The notes: generated by a model from the letters alone, not told the origin. Counted from the first letter of the stretch, positions 34,161-48,033 are shown. The stretch: DNA of 64,000 nucleotides from Colletotrichum lupini (GCF_023278565.1 NC_064675.1:3472001-3536000), one strand, 5' to 3'. Numbers and translations: made by a program.

Positions 34161-35779
34161 CTTCATTCACAAGGAGCCCTTTTGCATTCGTCTCCTCTTT
34201 TCACGTCCTGTTTTTTACAGTTTTGACAATAGCCAGGAGTATCATGTCTATTTTGGAGGTCTGCTAATTGAAGCTCGGCCACAGACGTCTGGCGGTGCAA
34301 TCGGCTGGTGGCCCGAAAACCTTGGCTGCACCTTGGCAGGTTTGGAGTATTATCGGTTCCAAGGGAGGTAGAAAGGATGCCAGCGACAATCACAGTGAGG
34401 TAGGCTTAGTTAGCAGCCGATTGGGATATGCTATGAAGCGGTAAAAGAGTAGGAGGGCAAGAAAAGCTTGTGGCTGCCGTCTCGCGCTGGTCTTGGCGAT
34501 GAACGTTTCAATTATTTCTTGTCCTTCTCTTGGCTCTCTCTCGACCGTGGTGCGGGATGCTGTCCGCGTCTCATACATTGCCTTTATTTAGAAGGGCGAG
34601 GGCGCCCTACTAAAATAAAGTCGCCAACCCCCCCACGATGGCTAGTGGTTTGACGATGGTGAGTTGTTCACGCGGGTGGCCCCCACATGCGAATGAATTG
34701 AATGGTTCAGCAACTCTTGGGAGTTGTCAAAATAGTAAAAAGGGGGTTGTATCCTTGCCCGGTTGTTGTGTCGGTCGCTCCGCAGTTGTAGGTATTTCTG
34801 TACAGTTGCATGGCGAGTCAGCGATCGCCCCGAGAGCCAATGCAACCAGAGGCTTATTTTTGAAACTGCCCGACGGGATTGGAATGAAACGGGTCCGGGG
34901 TTGAGTACTGTATGCGCGAATGAGCACCTACGTACAGCATATATGTCGATCCCGCCTCCACTTCATCTTGGTGTATTATCTCTTACCCGGCGTTTACATG
35001 TGCGATCTATGTCGCCATAGAGTTGGGGTGGCCTATCTTCACTCATCACCCTACTGTGCCGGGGATACTACAAGGCAGGCGACATTCTTCGCAATGAGTT
35101 GAAGCAAATGCATCGAGTTGTATCTTTTGACCGTGACCAAGAAAAATTAACTCCAAATCGCGTCTTGTTTACTCCAAAGCGTCTCTGTTAAGGTAAGGTA
35201 GGATGAGGAGCAACGCACTGATTGAGCGCAGAGAATGCGGTTACAAGCAGATGACCGGACCGGGCACGGAGCAAGAGAATGGGTCTCGGCTCCGGAACTG
35301 GGATCCGACCGGCGGGTCGGACCTCCGAGGCGTCTGCCGCCTCATTCGTCCGATATGGAATTTACTCCAGAAGCAATGCGCAGCCACCAAACGGCAGGAG
35401 AACTCAACCATCATGGATATTGTCTATCACCTCGCATTTCCAAGTCCATATAGCTCGCTCTTGATCAAATTTCTGGAAGGCAGGCGCGTGATTAGAGCTT
35501 TTGACAGCATTCGTAGTTTAATAAGGATCACCTGATCGGCTCTGCACGTGACGACTGCACAGCCACCCTTTGGATTGGTGTCATCCCATCTCTTTCTGAG
35601 GCGGCTGCGTCATGGCCATTTACCTTTCTCGTCCTAGCAACATCTTCGACCCCAGGCCATATTTCTCATCTTCGGGAGACATTGACATCTCTCTCTTTCG
35701 CGACCAAAAAAAGTATACTCATCTTGCGCAATTGTCAACGAAAGCTCCACCAACTTCCAACAACACTTCCAACAACACA
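34161..35779. other. Intergenic stretch
   Basis: Only short overlapping frames are seen. The end (35690-35779) is CA- and ACTTCC-rich, probably the leader of the next gene. Confidence 0.4.
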
Positions 35780-36098
35780 ATGGACCAATCTAGCCAAGTT
35801 GCCCCATCTGGGCGTGCAGATTCTCCTTCCACATTGAGCGACGCCCAACAGCCGACCCCTTACCAACCCATGGGTGAGCACAGAGTCCTCTTCCGTCGAA
35901 TAGCCGTGAACGTTTGAACCTCTCACTAATCAGCCTCGCCGCGCAAAAGATCCTCAGCGCCCACAGCCCCAAACAGAGCAGATGGAAATGGGCCTTCGCG
36001 GCGGTGATGATGGTCGCGGACCTTGTCCCGGACGCTTCTGCTTTATCATCCCCTGCCCTATTCCTTGCAATTTCTGTATTTTCCCTTGCCCTTGCTAA
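35780..36098 (+). CDS. Small protein with Cys-Pro-rich C-terminal tail, 80 aa
   Basis: My two-exon model is 35780-35873 and 35950-36098, joined at GTGAGC donor and AAAAG acceptor, with a CTAAT branch-like site about 20 bases before the acceptor. It gives 80 residues and TAA. ATG 35780 has context ACACAATGG. The N-terminal half is Gln/Pro/Ser-rich and disordered. The middle reads EQMEMGLRGGDDGRG, and the last 23 residues are almost only Cys, Pro, Ile and Phe, with seven Cys in the pattern CP-x3-C-x4-CPxPC-x2-C-x3-CPC. An LRGG-type turn before a Cys/Pro tail is familiar to me from small uncharacterised fungal proteins. Tail palmitoylation or membrane attachment is a reasonable guess, not shown. 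An acceptor at CAG 35931-35933 would give a different tail that soon stops. Confidence 0.7.
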
Positions 36099-36430
36099 GG
36101 CGAGGAGTGAAGCAATGTTCTTATGTGTGTTTGTTGTTTTAAGAAGGTTGACTTTTTTTGTTCATTTTGGCCCAATGGGCACAGTTCCGTGTGGAGAACC
36201 GAAATGTCGAGCGATAGAGCCGGAAATTCAGCCAAGCAGATGATGCTTACTTGCTCGGGGTGATAATACGCCGCACAGGGGGCAACTTGTTGATGAAGGG
36301 ACCTATTCTTAATACCAAGGTACATTTTTCAAAATTCTGTCGAATCCTTTCGATTTATGCGACGCGTCTCAACTGTGCGCCGTTGCGCTTTCGGCAATCT
36401 TTACCCAACGCCAGCATTTTCAGCCTCTCG
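36099..36430. other. Spacer before the ABC transporter
   Basis: This region holds 3' UTR and promoter sequence. The open frame beginning at 36251 continues into exon 1 of the transporter but lacks coding character before 36431. Confidence 0.5.
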
Positions 36431-39400
36431 ATGAGTTCCTCATGTGCCAACGACGGGTCACTGGGTCCAGTCGTCCACGGATGCCGTGATGACTTTGACT
36501 TCACTGTCGGATTCGAGCAAGCCGCCTTGGCAATTACTCCGGCAGCCGTGTTGATCCTGTGTTCCTTGCCGCGACTGTTTCAATTGCTTCAAAAACAAAA
36601 GATAATTGACGAGACTATTCTACTATGTCTTAAGATCGTAAGCAAAAGACACTACCTATAACTACACTATACCTAATACTTTATCAGTCTGCTCTTGTGA
36701 CCTACAGTGGCCTGCAACTTGGCCATCTCATTCTGACAAGTCGTGGCACGTACTGGTCGTCCCAGCTGGGGCTCGCATCCGATACGATGAATTTCATTGC
36801 ATCCTTAGTCATGATCCTTCTCTCATTCTTGGAGCATGCCCGCTCACCGCGGCCGTCGATGCTGCTCGGTGGATACCTCCTGATCACTGCCTTGTTTGAT
36901 ATTGCTCGCACGAGAACTGAATGGCTGTCGGCAGACTCTGCCAACGATTTCCATCAAGCTCGGTTGTCGATCGCAAGTGTCATTCTGAAAGTCGTCGTAC
37001 TCGTCATCGAATCTTGGACGAAAAGGCAAGCAATAGCCTCCGAAAAGCAGCAAAGTCCAGAGGCGACGAGCGGTCTCATTAGTCTGTCGACCTACTTTTG
37101 GGTCAATGACCTCTTTCTCAGGGGATTCCGCAAGCTCCTTGTCCTCGACGACTTGTATGCGCTCGATGAAGCAATGTCAGCCGAGGTCCTGTACGCCAAA
37201 TTCGGGCCTCTTCTAGAGAAGAACAAAACGCAGGGCCACAAGTATGCTCTATTCAGGGGCATTGCACAGACGCTTGTAGGACCATTCATACTGCCCATCA
37301 TCCCACGGCTTTGTCAGATGGGCTTCAAATTCTGCCAACCTCTCATGATTGAGAGCTTGTTGAACTATCTCCAGGAGCCTGTGGGTGCCTCGTCACCGAA
37401 TAAGGGGTACGGGTATATCGGCGCTGCTTTTCTCACCTACATTGGCATGGCTACGTCCAGTTCCGTTTACTGGTACTTCCAAGAGCGCTTCGTCCACATG
37501 GCAAGAGGCATCTTGGCCTCGGCCGTCTACCGCAAAACAACCGTCATCAGTTTGTCCGCCGCAGACGATTCCGCAGCTTTGACTCTCATGAACGCCGACG
37601 TGGAGCGCGTCAAGAATGGCTTTCAGCCGATCCACGAATATTGGGCCAACACGATCGAGGTTGCGTTGGCGTGTTGGTTGCTGCAACGGCAAATCGGCGC
37701 CGCCTTTGTTGCACCTGTCGTTGTAGTCATCGTCTGCACGGCAGCCTCCACGGTGACCGCCAAATTCACAGGAAAACGTCAAACGTTGTGGATGGAGTCA
37801 ATTCAGCAGCGAGTCGGTGTAACCGCCAAAGCTATCTCGAGCATGAAGGCACTCAAGATCTCGGCCATGTCGGGGCTGATTGAAACCCTGATACACAGCT
37901 TACGCCTCAAGGAACTTAGCGTGGGTGGGAAATGGCGACTGATGCTTCTCGCGGCCGTGACGATTGCATACACGCCCTCTCAGCTCGGCCCCGTCATGGC
38001 TTTCGCCGTGACTTCTCAGACCCTCAACGTAACGCGCATCTTCACTTCCATGGCGTACCTCATGCTCTTGGCTGGTCCGTTAGGCAGCCTGTTCCAGACC
38101 ATTCCGCAACTGGTTTCGGCGTTCGCCTGCCTGGGTCGTATCCAGGCGTACCTAGACAAAGACAGCCGTATAGATTATCGCAAAACGCCCGACGCTTCGC
38201 GTTTGTCAAGTTTGGAAAGTGATACGAAACCCACTGAATTACATTCTTCCTCAATCGCAGTGAAGCAAGCTTCTTTCGGATGGACTGAGGGAAAGTACGT
38301 TCTGCACGACGTTGACGTATTCGTCCCTGCCAACTCCCTGACCATCATCGTAGGACCTGTGGCTTCCGGCAAGTCGACACTTCTGAAAGGCCTTCTCGGC
38401 GAGATCCCACACTATTCTGGCGAAGCGATCTTCAGTGTCAACCATCGCAGGGTAGGCTACTGCGATCAATCTCCGTTCCTCTACAATACCACAATCAAGG
38501 CCAATATCATTGGGCACTCGGAACTGGATCCTGAACGATACCGCCAAGTAATCGATGCCACGATGCTATCTGCCGACTTTTCAACACTACCCAAAGGCGA
38601 TCGAACTAAAATCGGCAGCAACGGGCTCACCTTGAGTGGTGGGCAGAGACAACGAGTCGCTCTCGCTCGCGCCCTGTACCTCGAATGTGACCTACTTATA
38701 CTGGACGACATCATGAGCGGCCTCGACGCGACCACCGAAGAGCACGTCTTCAATCGGGTCTTTGGCAACCAAGGCATCGTTCGCCAGAGGCGCACCACGG
38801 CCGTATTATGCACACACTCTGTGCGTCATTTACCACTTGCAGACCATATCATCGCACTCGGTGCCGACTGTACTGTAGTCGAGCAGGGATCCTTTGCAGA
38901 CTTGCAGACCAACGGGAAATACGTTCAAAGTCTGAAGATCCAAGAGACCGAGGCCTCTCCTCAGGGAAAGAATGAAGTGTCAAGCCAGCCTGAGAAAATC
39001 CCCTTAGCTCAAATAATCACTGAAGTCTCCGACGTGGCGGACGAACCGGATAAGGCACGCCAGCTGGGCGATGTTGCAGTATACAGACACTACTTTGGAA
39101 GCATGGCCACATGGGTCATTGCCGTCTTTATCTTCTGGTGCTGTGCCTACGCCTTTTGCATGAACTTCCCCACCGTCTGGCTGAAGTTCTGGTCCGAGGA
39201 CATCACCGCCGAGATCCCGAAGCGCTCAGGCGCGTTCTACATGGGCATCTACGCTCTTTTACAAATCATGTGTCTCGGTTCCCTGATGGTGGTCGTCTTC
39301 ATCAATACGCAGACCATGATCTTACAGTCCGGATCGAGTTTGCACCAGCGAGCCCTGCGGAAGCTCGTCGGCGCGCCATTGAGGTTCTTTGCGACGACTG

Positions 39401-40933
39401 ACACGGGGACAGTGACGAACTTGTTTGCTCAGGATCTCGCTCTGGTTGATAGCGAGCTGCCGATGGCACTGATCAACTTCTCCGTGCTGCTGTTTGCTGC
39501 TGTGGGTATGGCTGTCATTATTGCCGTCTCGTCGCCGTGGTTGGCGATTAGTTACCCCTGTCTTGTGGCGATTCTGTACTTTGTGCAGATGTTTTACCTT
39601 CGGACTTCGAGGCAGCTACGTGTTCTGGAGCTTGAAGCAAAGAGTCCTCTCTAGTGAGTCTGCTGGTGACTGCTATCTAAACTCATTTAGGACTGCACTG
39701 ACCCATATTGTTCACAGCTCTCATTTCATCGATACTCTCAAGGGTTTAGCGACGTTGAGAGCTCTGGGTTTCATCTCTGCAGATATCACAGTCAACAACG
39801 ACCTTCTTGACACCAGCCAGAGGCCAGCATATCAGCTCGCAATCATCCAGCGTTGGCTACAGCTAGTACTCAAGTTACTCGTGGCTGCCCTTGCGACCAT
39901 CGTAGTGACGTTGGCGACGCAACTGCGCGCCAGCTCTGGATTCACCGGTGCATCACTAGTAACTCTCATGTCTTTCGGTGATACCCTGACTACAATCGTT
40001 CAGTCGTACACCATGCTAGAAACAAGTATAGGAGCAGTGGCGCGCCTAAAGACGTTTAGCGACACGGTGACTCCAGAGACTGGGCCCGACGAAGATGTCA
40101 TTCCCAAGGAAAGCTGGCCTGAGAAGGGAGCAATCGAGATCAAAGGAGTTTCAGCGTCTTACGGAGTCTCCAGGGATCAGCCCAACTCAGCGGGCGAGGA
40201 GAAGCCGCCTGCGGATCTTGCCATCCGAGATCTGGACCTCTCAATCAGACCCGGCGAGAGGGTAGCTATATGCGGAAGAACAGGCAGCGGCAAATCATCG
40301 CTCATCCTCTTGCTGCTTCGTCTCATCGAGACTCTACCTGGGAGTGCGGGTAGCATTGTGATGGACTCCGTGCCTCTCGACAGAGTCGATCGAGATACTT
40401 TGCGGCGCCGCATCATAGCCGTCTCACAGGACGCAATCTTCCTCCCCGACGGCTCATCAGTGAAAGACAACCTCGACTCGTTTGATGCGGCAACCGAGGC
40501 TGAGTGTCTCGAGGTCTTAGAGCAAGTAGGATTACTCGCGAGGATACAAGAGCGAGGCGGGATAGGTGCCGGACTCACCGCGGAGTCTTTCAGCCAGGGG
40601 CAGAAGCAGCTGTTCTGTCTGGCTCGGGCGGTCTTACGGAGGCGGGTGAAGAGCCGTGGCGGTACCGAAGGGGGTATACTATTGCTTGATGAGGTTTCTT
40701 CTAGTGTTGATCGGGCTACGGATCTTGTTATGCAGAATATTATTCGCAGGGAGTTTGATGGTTATACGATTATCATGGTGTCTCATCGCCTGGATATGGT
40801 TTTGGACTGTGATGCGGTCGTGGTCATGGATAAAGGCAGTGTTGTTGAGAAAGGGGTACCGCGAGTGTTGAAGGATCAGGAAGGGGGCATGTTTAGGGAG
40901 TTGTGGAATAGTAGCGGCACAACGGGGGAGTAA
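36431..40933 (+). CDS. ABC transporter, ABCC (MRP) subfamily, about 1462 aa
   Basis: My three-exon model is 36431-36637, 36688-39653 and 39718-40933. Both introns are GT-AG and in phase. ATG 36431 begins MSSSCANDG, followed by the CRDDFDFTVGFEQ block typical of fungal ABCC N-termini. Layout: TMD0 (about 1-160), TMD1 (about 190-510), NBD1, TMD2 (about 800-1130) and NBD2. NBD1 has Walker A GPVASGKST (625-633), signature LSGGQ (718-722) and Walker B LLILDD (738-743). NBD2 has GRTGSGKSS (1244-1252), signature FSQGQ (1349-1353) and LLLDE ending at Glu 1383. NBD1 carries Asp in place of the catalytic Glu, as usual for ABCC. Such pumps export organic anions, conjugates or metabolites at plasma or vacuolar membranes; the substrate is unknown. 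Export of a local metabolite is possible. Confidence 0.93.
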
Positions 40934-43900
40934 TAGATGTTATTAGTTAAAACATTCAGCTTGACATAGAAAAGGGTGATGATGAGGGGTTGATGAGGAG
41001 AAGTCAAATTTAGATTGATCGAGTTTCTTGCAGCGAGAATTGATATCCTGGAAAGATGTCGAACAGCAGTATCTGATATTAGATGTACACCTTATACTTG
41101 ATCAAATTCTAACTAATACATCCTTCAAGAGTAACTGGATAAAACCAGTCAACCGGAACTTATGCCCTTTCCCTTTAGACAAGTAGCAGATTCTCGTATC
41201 AATGTAAGTCAGCAAAATGTCCGCCGAGCCTTATACCAATTTCGAATGAGACTTGTATAGCACTTTGTTTGCCTTCTTCCATGCCCAGAGATAGTCACTG
41301 AAGTTGATCCCGACTTCACTCGCCTTTGGTCAATGTATTTCAACGCTTCAGCAGACCGAAGCGTTGTGCCACGACAGCTGAGCTTTGCTGTAGTCTCGAT
41401 ACCCATCATTGCACAATGCGATTCCCTTATAGATGCTGCAATGACGATTGCTCCCCTTCCATTAACACATGCCCCAGGAGTACTAAGTCTTCACAGTGCC
41501 GGACAAGAGATGACTGATTTTGTCTACTCACTTATTGAAATATCCCCTCATTTCTCAGTCTCTGGGCTAAAGATGCTGATTTCGCGGTCTCCCAATGCTC
41601 CTTGAGGCTAGCTGAGGACTCCCGCTAATCTACGAATCAAACGGAACAGTCGTCTTCGCAAAGTGGACGAGCAGAGGCAATTGCGCGCTTGCGTGCCGAG
41701 ACTTCTTCAATGGAGGTATATAAAGATATTGTGCTTGGTGGTACGACATCGGTGCCTCCCAACCAGAAGTGAGCTGTTTTACCCAGGCTGCAATTGAATG
41801 GTGAACACAACAGCTTCGCTTTGAAAATCGTTCTTTTGAGATTTATTGCGGGCTCGTATATCACCATCGCCGCGTTCAGTCATTAGACCTCATCCGTCTC
41901 CTCATGAGTAATCACAGTAGAATAAGTAAGTAGTAACCACCGTCTAGAGACAGTGAACATATATTGGAAGGCAGCTTCTAATATTGCAAGGCGTGTACGT
42001 GAGACGTTCACCGTGGAGCCCAACCCTGATCTTGTTATCTGAGTTGACAGACGAAAGTTCGTCTTGATCAACAAGCAGGACTATTGCTTGCGTCACGTTT
42101 AGATTTCAAAACCTTGCGATTTGTCTTGGGCTGATTAGGTAGCCATATGAGTTGCTTTGGTGCAGGAGATCAAACTTGAGGGTGCAACAAGATAAACTCG
42201 CAGTTTCCATGGGTATGATTCTACAGAACTCCTGGCAGTCTAAGCAATTCGCATTTTGGGCGGACTTGCTCATTTCAGGGTCAGACATTCTAGACTAATT
42301 CCGGCCGTGCACACCACACATGGAGAAACACGAGGCCATTAGATGAACCTTAATTCTATGCAGCGCAGCAGCGGACGGAACTTCCGTTATCAAGGTTTCG
42401 TCAATTCCCATGAGAGAATCCTACCTGTCACTTTTTCGCGCTCAGGCAATCGGGAAACAATGCTTTGAGGATGCAGAACCAATCAGGAACGCTGTCGAGC
42501 GTCGGCTTGTCAGGGCTCTCTCTCTTTACTCTCACATTTTCTGATAACGGCCTGGACAAAGCTTGAGAGTGACAATCAAAAGGGCCAAAACACCTTCTGT
42601 GCGTCAGTTCTTTCCAAGATGCATGGCATACTTACGTATGTACTGCTTCTCCTCGGGGCATCGGTATCTAAGCTTGGGCGATCCTTGGCAATGTTTTCCG
42701 TACGGGGGTTATCCTGATCGTCAAGGACCGCGCCTGGGGTTTGGTGTTTAGCACCGACGTCATGTTTGCGAAAGCCAAAGCACCACTACAGGAAGCGACA
42801 ATCGCGGGATTTTGCTTCCTTGTTCCCCTTATTTCTTTCTCGTCGTGAATTGTCCAGCATGTTGAGTCAGTTAGATAAACTGAAAAGCCTGGAAAGACTT
42901 GGAGTCTCTTTGGAGTCAAAGAAGTGATGGGGAGGGCGTGGGAACCATACTGGGCCATTGTGTCGGAATCTCGATTTACCCCAAAGCGATCCCGTGTCAG
43001 CCTTCCTAGAGCGGAAGAAGAGCAACCCTCCGGTACGTCATTTGGCGTTTTCTTCTCGAGGATTTGCGCACCCTCCCTCCCCCGGGGCCCAGGGCCCGGA
43101 AGGAAGGTAGGGCCTGATAGAAAGAAGAAGAGATGTTCAAGATGGAAAAGGGGGCGAGGCTCTCTCTAACTTCTCGGCCGGTGCGACCGGCGTCGGGTAC
43201 GATAGCGCGGGCCAGCCGGGCATCTTGCCGGTGGCAGGGTTCATGTCGGACAGCCTTTTGGAGGGTTGAGTCTCAGTTCCCATTGGAATTTCGGGGGTGG
43301 TGGTGAGTGTGCCTCCGCGGGGAAACAATTTGCTAGGTAGCCTAGCATGGAGCTGGCGCTTCCGTCTTACGCACATTCCTTCCCTTCCCGCGCGGACGAT
43401 CATGAAAATCCCCCTTGAACGTCGCGAAAGTTGGGAAGTGTTTGGGAGCGCAAGACCTCTCGCCCTTACATCAGAGTCTGGGGGAAGAATGGTTGGGGCA
43501 GCAGATCGACCGGGCGGCGCAGTTTAGGCGAAGGGAAGGGTTGTTGCACGGATCGACGCCGGCGGGCGGCGGCAACACCATCACGACGCATCTTGACATG
43601 GAACGGTCGTTGACTTTCTCTTGGCTTTGGTGGTGATGGTTGTCGTCGTTGGCATCGGTGTCGGATTGAGGTATCGGATTGAGGGGTGTGTGTTATTTTG
43701 GATCAGTCAGGTTACTGTCGTTCCGTTCGTTGTCCAGCAATCTCACTCTCTCCTGTCTCTCAATTGCCCTATTCGGGGAACCGGGTTGGAGGTTCAGATA
43801 ATTGACGGATGAACCTCCGCCATGCCGGAAAGCAATAGATAGCAACCTTCAAACACTCATTTGGGCGGCATCAAACCCCCGGCCGGGATAGGGTGGCATG

Positions 43901-45000
43901 GAAAAAAGCAAAGCGGTACGGTGATAACAGCGAAATGCGCCAGCTGTTGCTGCGTCTCTCTGTACGATTCGCTGTAGCGTGTTAGAATGTCACTAGGCGG
44001 TGAGCGAGCCGTCACCGACTGCGCCGACGAGGGATGCCGGCAGAGTCGACGTCACAAGTCGAACGCCCTGCATGCGCCAGCTGCCCATTCGCTCGCCAGG
44101 CGTTTGCCAGCCCGCGAACGCGCTTCGGCAGCGAACGTGAAGGACGTGAAGGAGGTGATGGACCCGGAATCGGAGCTTGTTCCCTACACGCCCCGAGGTC
44201 CTTTGGTGGCCCTGCACGTCCAGTGAATCTTGCCTGAGGCAAGAGTGCGTCACCATGAATTGAGTAAGCGACCAATCAGAGACTGGCGATAACGGCGCAA
44301 ACATCACAGCCAATGAACGATGAGGACCCTGCATCGATTGATTGATGACAGGGATATCGAAGCATGGCATGCAGCAAGGATACCATTTTGGGGAAAGCGC
44401 GTCTGTGCTCTTTCTTGCAAAAAAGTGGTTCGTTATCTCGATTCGCTCCTGCCCTCTTCCTTGCAAGACTCAGTACGTACCACAGTCTAACCACCACAGG
44501 CTCAGTCAGCCTCCCAGCGAAACGGTTCAACTCTCTCTCTGCGTGTCGACTTTGTCACTTTGTCTCTTTGTGGCCCGACTCGAACGACCTCTCGTAGATT
44601 TGCATGGCCTTTCTTTCGCTCTGCCTCTACGAAATCGCCCCCCCTCTCCCCCAGACGAAAGAAAAGGCCTCAGAATTCACATCTTACGACTGCCATCGAC
44701 GGCTTGGCTGTCCGCCCTCCTGGGCGTGAGGATCACTGCCGATGCGACTCCAATCCAAAACTCACCGACAATCCACAACGCCCATAGCCGGTCCCATCCC
44801 CTCGGATAGCCTCACCTGATTCTGTTATCGATGAAACCAACGATGCCCTTGGAGCTTCCTGCTTGACATATTTCCGGTTGGTCAAGCCCCCTGCTTTTTC
44901 AAAAGGACCCTCTGGAGAGAGATGAGGCTCGTTTAACAACGACATGTCTCATTTGAACCTCAATCCGGGGAAGACCACGTCGCTTACACGCGAGCCATTC
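40934..45000. other. Gene-free stretch after the ABC transporter
   Basis: Many short frames exist on both strands, none with a recognisable domain. 41000-42300 is AT-leaning; 43000-44300 is GC-rich. There is no RIP-like saturation. Confidence 0.4.
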
Positions 45001-45380
45001 ACCTGTAGGGATCATCTCTGATGGCGGCGAAACGGCTGCCCTGGGATCCTGGACTATCTCGTCCCGGCCACTGACCGTGCCATCGGGCAAAGGGGTAACG
45101 GACAGCCACCGGGCAGCGACAAGTCTCATAGAGAATTCCTTCTTTTCCCTTCTTAACTCTGTATCTACGGATATCTACCCCAACATTCCAAGCCTATCGC
45201 TTGCTTTGCTGTTAGGGTATCCACCATTACCTGTAAAAGGCCTATCGAATCTTGATGTTGCCGGCCGCGAACAGGATTGAATTGGCAGTGGACCGACTCA
45301 GTCGCCCTGTTATCTTGCAGGGATAAACAAGTACTCAGCAACTGAAATGTCGGTGTCTCTCTTTTTCTGCCGTTGGGCGG

Positions 45381-45403
45381 CGTCGTCGTCGTCGTCGTCG
45401 TCG
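45381..45403 (+). repeat. (CGT)n triplet repeat
   Basis: Seven to eight CGT/GTC units in a row form a simple microsatellite in a gene-free stretch. Confidence 0.7.
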
Positions 45404-48033
45404 CCCTCGTGGTCCCACGGAAATAAGTGGCGCAGGTTTGACAGAGAGCGCATTCTGGTCTTTGTCGTTCGCGTCTCATATCCTCCGCTCTGTCAGCAAT
45501 GCAACCGCGGTCCCGTCTTGGAGCGTTTCGCCTCCCCGTCAAAGGCATGGTTGGTTTGTCGGTGCCGGCATTGAGCCTCGGCCGGACGTTGCTGTCAGAA
45601 GAGGAACACGCCCGAAGCCAACAGCCAAAAAACCGCCGAGGTGCAGTGGACGGACGGGAGAGTGAGAGGCTGTGGAGTCGGCCAGATTCCGGGGACTCTT
45701 CACGTCTCCTGCGTCCTAGCGCTCGGCGACAGCGAACGAACAGACTGGCGTCGCGAGGCTGTGGCAAAGAAGAAGGGGAAGAGGGGTGGCCAGCGGGAGC
45801 TGGAGCTGGAGCTGCATTGGCTTCCCCCATTGCCAATGCTGCGCAGCGGTTTTGCCTGCTGGGATCCCCGCCACACTTGCACAGAGTACCGCGGCCCTAT
45901 CCACAGCTCGGGCGAGGCGGCAGGCCCTTCAGCCTGTGGTTTTGATGGTAATATCTCTCAGCACCACAGAAATTCGACCGCAAACGTTGAAGCGCCGTCT
46001 TGGGCGGGCCCTCAGAGCAACCTATTTGCAAATGCCAAGCTAAAGCGGTTCCGTAACGGCCACAGTCTCCAGGCTTCTGGGTGTGTTCTGGAGCAGAGCA
46101 TCGTGGGATTGAGAGTGGAAGAGCTCCACTCGACCGGTTCTCTTGCTGAAGTTTCTGGATCCTCTTCCTGCACAGTGTTCTCAATTCGGCCCAGTTGCCC
46201 ATCTGGCCTCTGCTTCAAAGAAAGCTTCGCTTCGCGTTGCTTTGGGTACCCGTACGGAGTACGCTGCACGGATCCAGATACAGATACTGGGCCCATTGAC
46301 CCCTCAATCTCCATTAGAGTGTGGCATCTCGCTGCTGAAGCTCCGGGGCTTCCTCGCAGACATGAGGCGCGGTGGGGTGTCGACGCCGACCTCTGTCGAT
46401 TTCTCTCACTTGTCAAGTTTTCGGAGCAGATCTTTCATCTGTGGCTGGATTGGGTTTTACTCGTCCAGGAATTGATGGACATTGGCCGAAATCAACGAGA
46501 ATCGGAGGTTGCACTGCCTGCGTCATATTCAGTGGTTGGAATGACTCGGATTTGGAGACAACTTCTCCACGGACCCTTACAGCACTGCGAGTTATTCCAG
46601 AGGACGGAGTACATCTCGGAGTCTTTGCGAACGTTGGAGGAGTGAGTTCAGGCCACGAAACAACGGGTGGCCAATGAGACAAACTCCCGTCCCTCTCTCA
46701 CTCGGCCGACACGCCAGATCGGCCTGATGGGCCACTGGAAATCCGAACCATAGCGAACCTGACGTATTGGGTTGGAGATTGATTGATTTGTGGCCCCGGA
46801 AGAAGCAGCGCTCGAAGGCAGAGCCTGTCGAGATCATCATCTGAGCAAGAGGCTTGAGCAGGACATTCGAGGGTTCGTCATCAAGATGCAGCTACTTGCG
46901 ACTTTGCGACTTACGGACAAGTTTGGCATGGCTTGTCACTCAAGTCTCAACGGCATCCCGTCCTGTCACCTTGCAAGCGTTGGACGGCGGTCGGGAGCCA
47001 CAAAGCTGGCGGCGGATTGCAGCGACAACACAAACGCGAGTGACTGTCAGACTCTCCCATGTGGTTGATCACCTCCGCAAATAGCACACCGACGTTGTGC
47101 CACACACCCTGCAGCAACCCCGTTGGCAACTGACAGGACGCTTGCTGTGGTTGCTGCAGCTCCAAGACAGCCAGACGACACATCGCCTTCAGCCCGGCAA
47201 TGTGGACGGTGCACCCATCATCACGGAGGCTGAAGCATGGTAATTTCAGAAGTGGTGTTGGAGGCTGGAGCGCAGCCACCTTCACCCACAAGCTATAACC
47301 CACTGTTTGAATGACGGACACTGTCAACCGTGCCAACCACGCGAACAACAAGCAACGAGCCTCGACTGGGGAGGCTGGAGATCGGAGAAGAGGTAGCGAG
47401 TCACGGCGATTGGAAATGAACAGCGTTCGTCTGGTCCAGTCAACCAGTGCCAATGGAGGATGAATCCACACAATGTGGAGAGGGCGAGAGAAACAGACAG
47501 ACCCCGGCTAGATGGCCGAAAGCAGCAATTGAGCAGATGAGCGGTGGGTTTTGGCGCCTTTCCCTATGGTTCAGACTTCAGAATTTCCCCCCGCATCTGC
47601 CACGCAGTAAAAGAAAGACAAGAGCAACTCCAGGCGGTACGCTTCGCAGCGGTCTAGCAATACTCGCACCTATGGCCCAGGCCAAGTTCATGCCTCGTGA
47701 GCTGATTCATTAGACAACCAAGCAACTCAAGCAGCAGGGATAGCGTTTGCATGCCGCATCAGGTTCGAGTTCGAGACAATTCCAAGAGTCGAGAGTAGTC
47801 GAAATGCAACTCTCGTTGCTGGGCCTGGGTCTGGTTTCTGGGTCACGGCCGACTAACATGCAGCAAGTCTGACCTGCCTGTCATCACCAAGAGGGGCACT
47901 CAGACCAGGCGTTCCGACGTCGCACAGGACGATTGGGTCCCGCCTATCGCGGTGCACACGCATAAGGTATTCTGCAGGATGGACGTTTGGAGTCCTGGAC
48001 GGATGAATGGATGCGCGCACGCATCCACGCATC

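Noticed and set aside
36702..38813. Short frames inside the ABC transporter in other phases
   Set aside because: They are shadows of a strongly supported coding sequence.
45165..46645. 223-codon minus frame and 334-codon plus frame
   Set aside because: Both overlap several other long frames in GC-rich sequence; no domain, no membrane or signal pattern, and no splice support. The 334-codon frame is long enough to re-check with RNA data.
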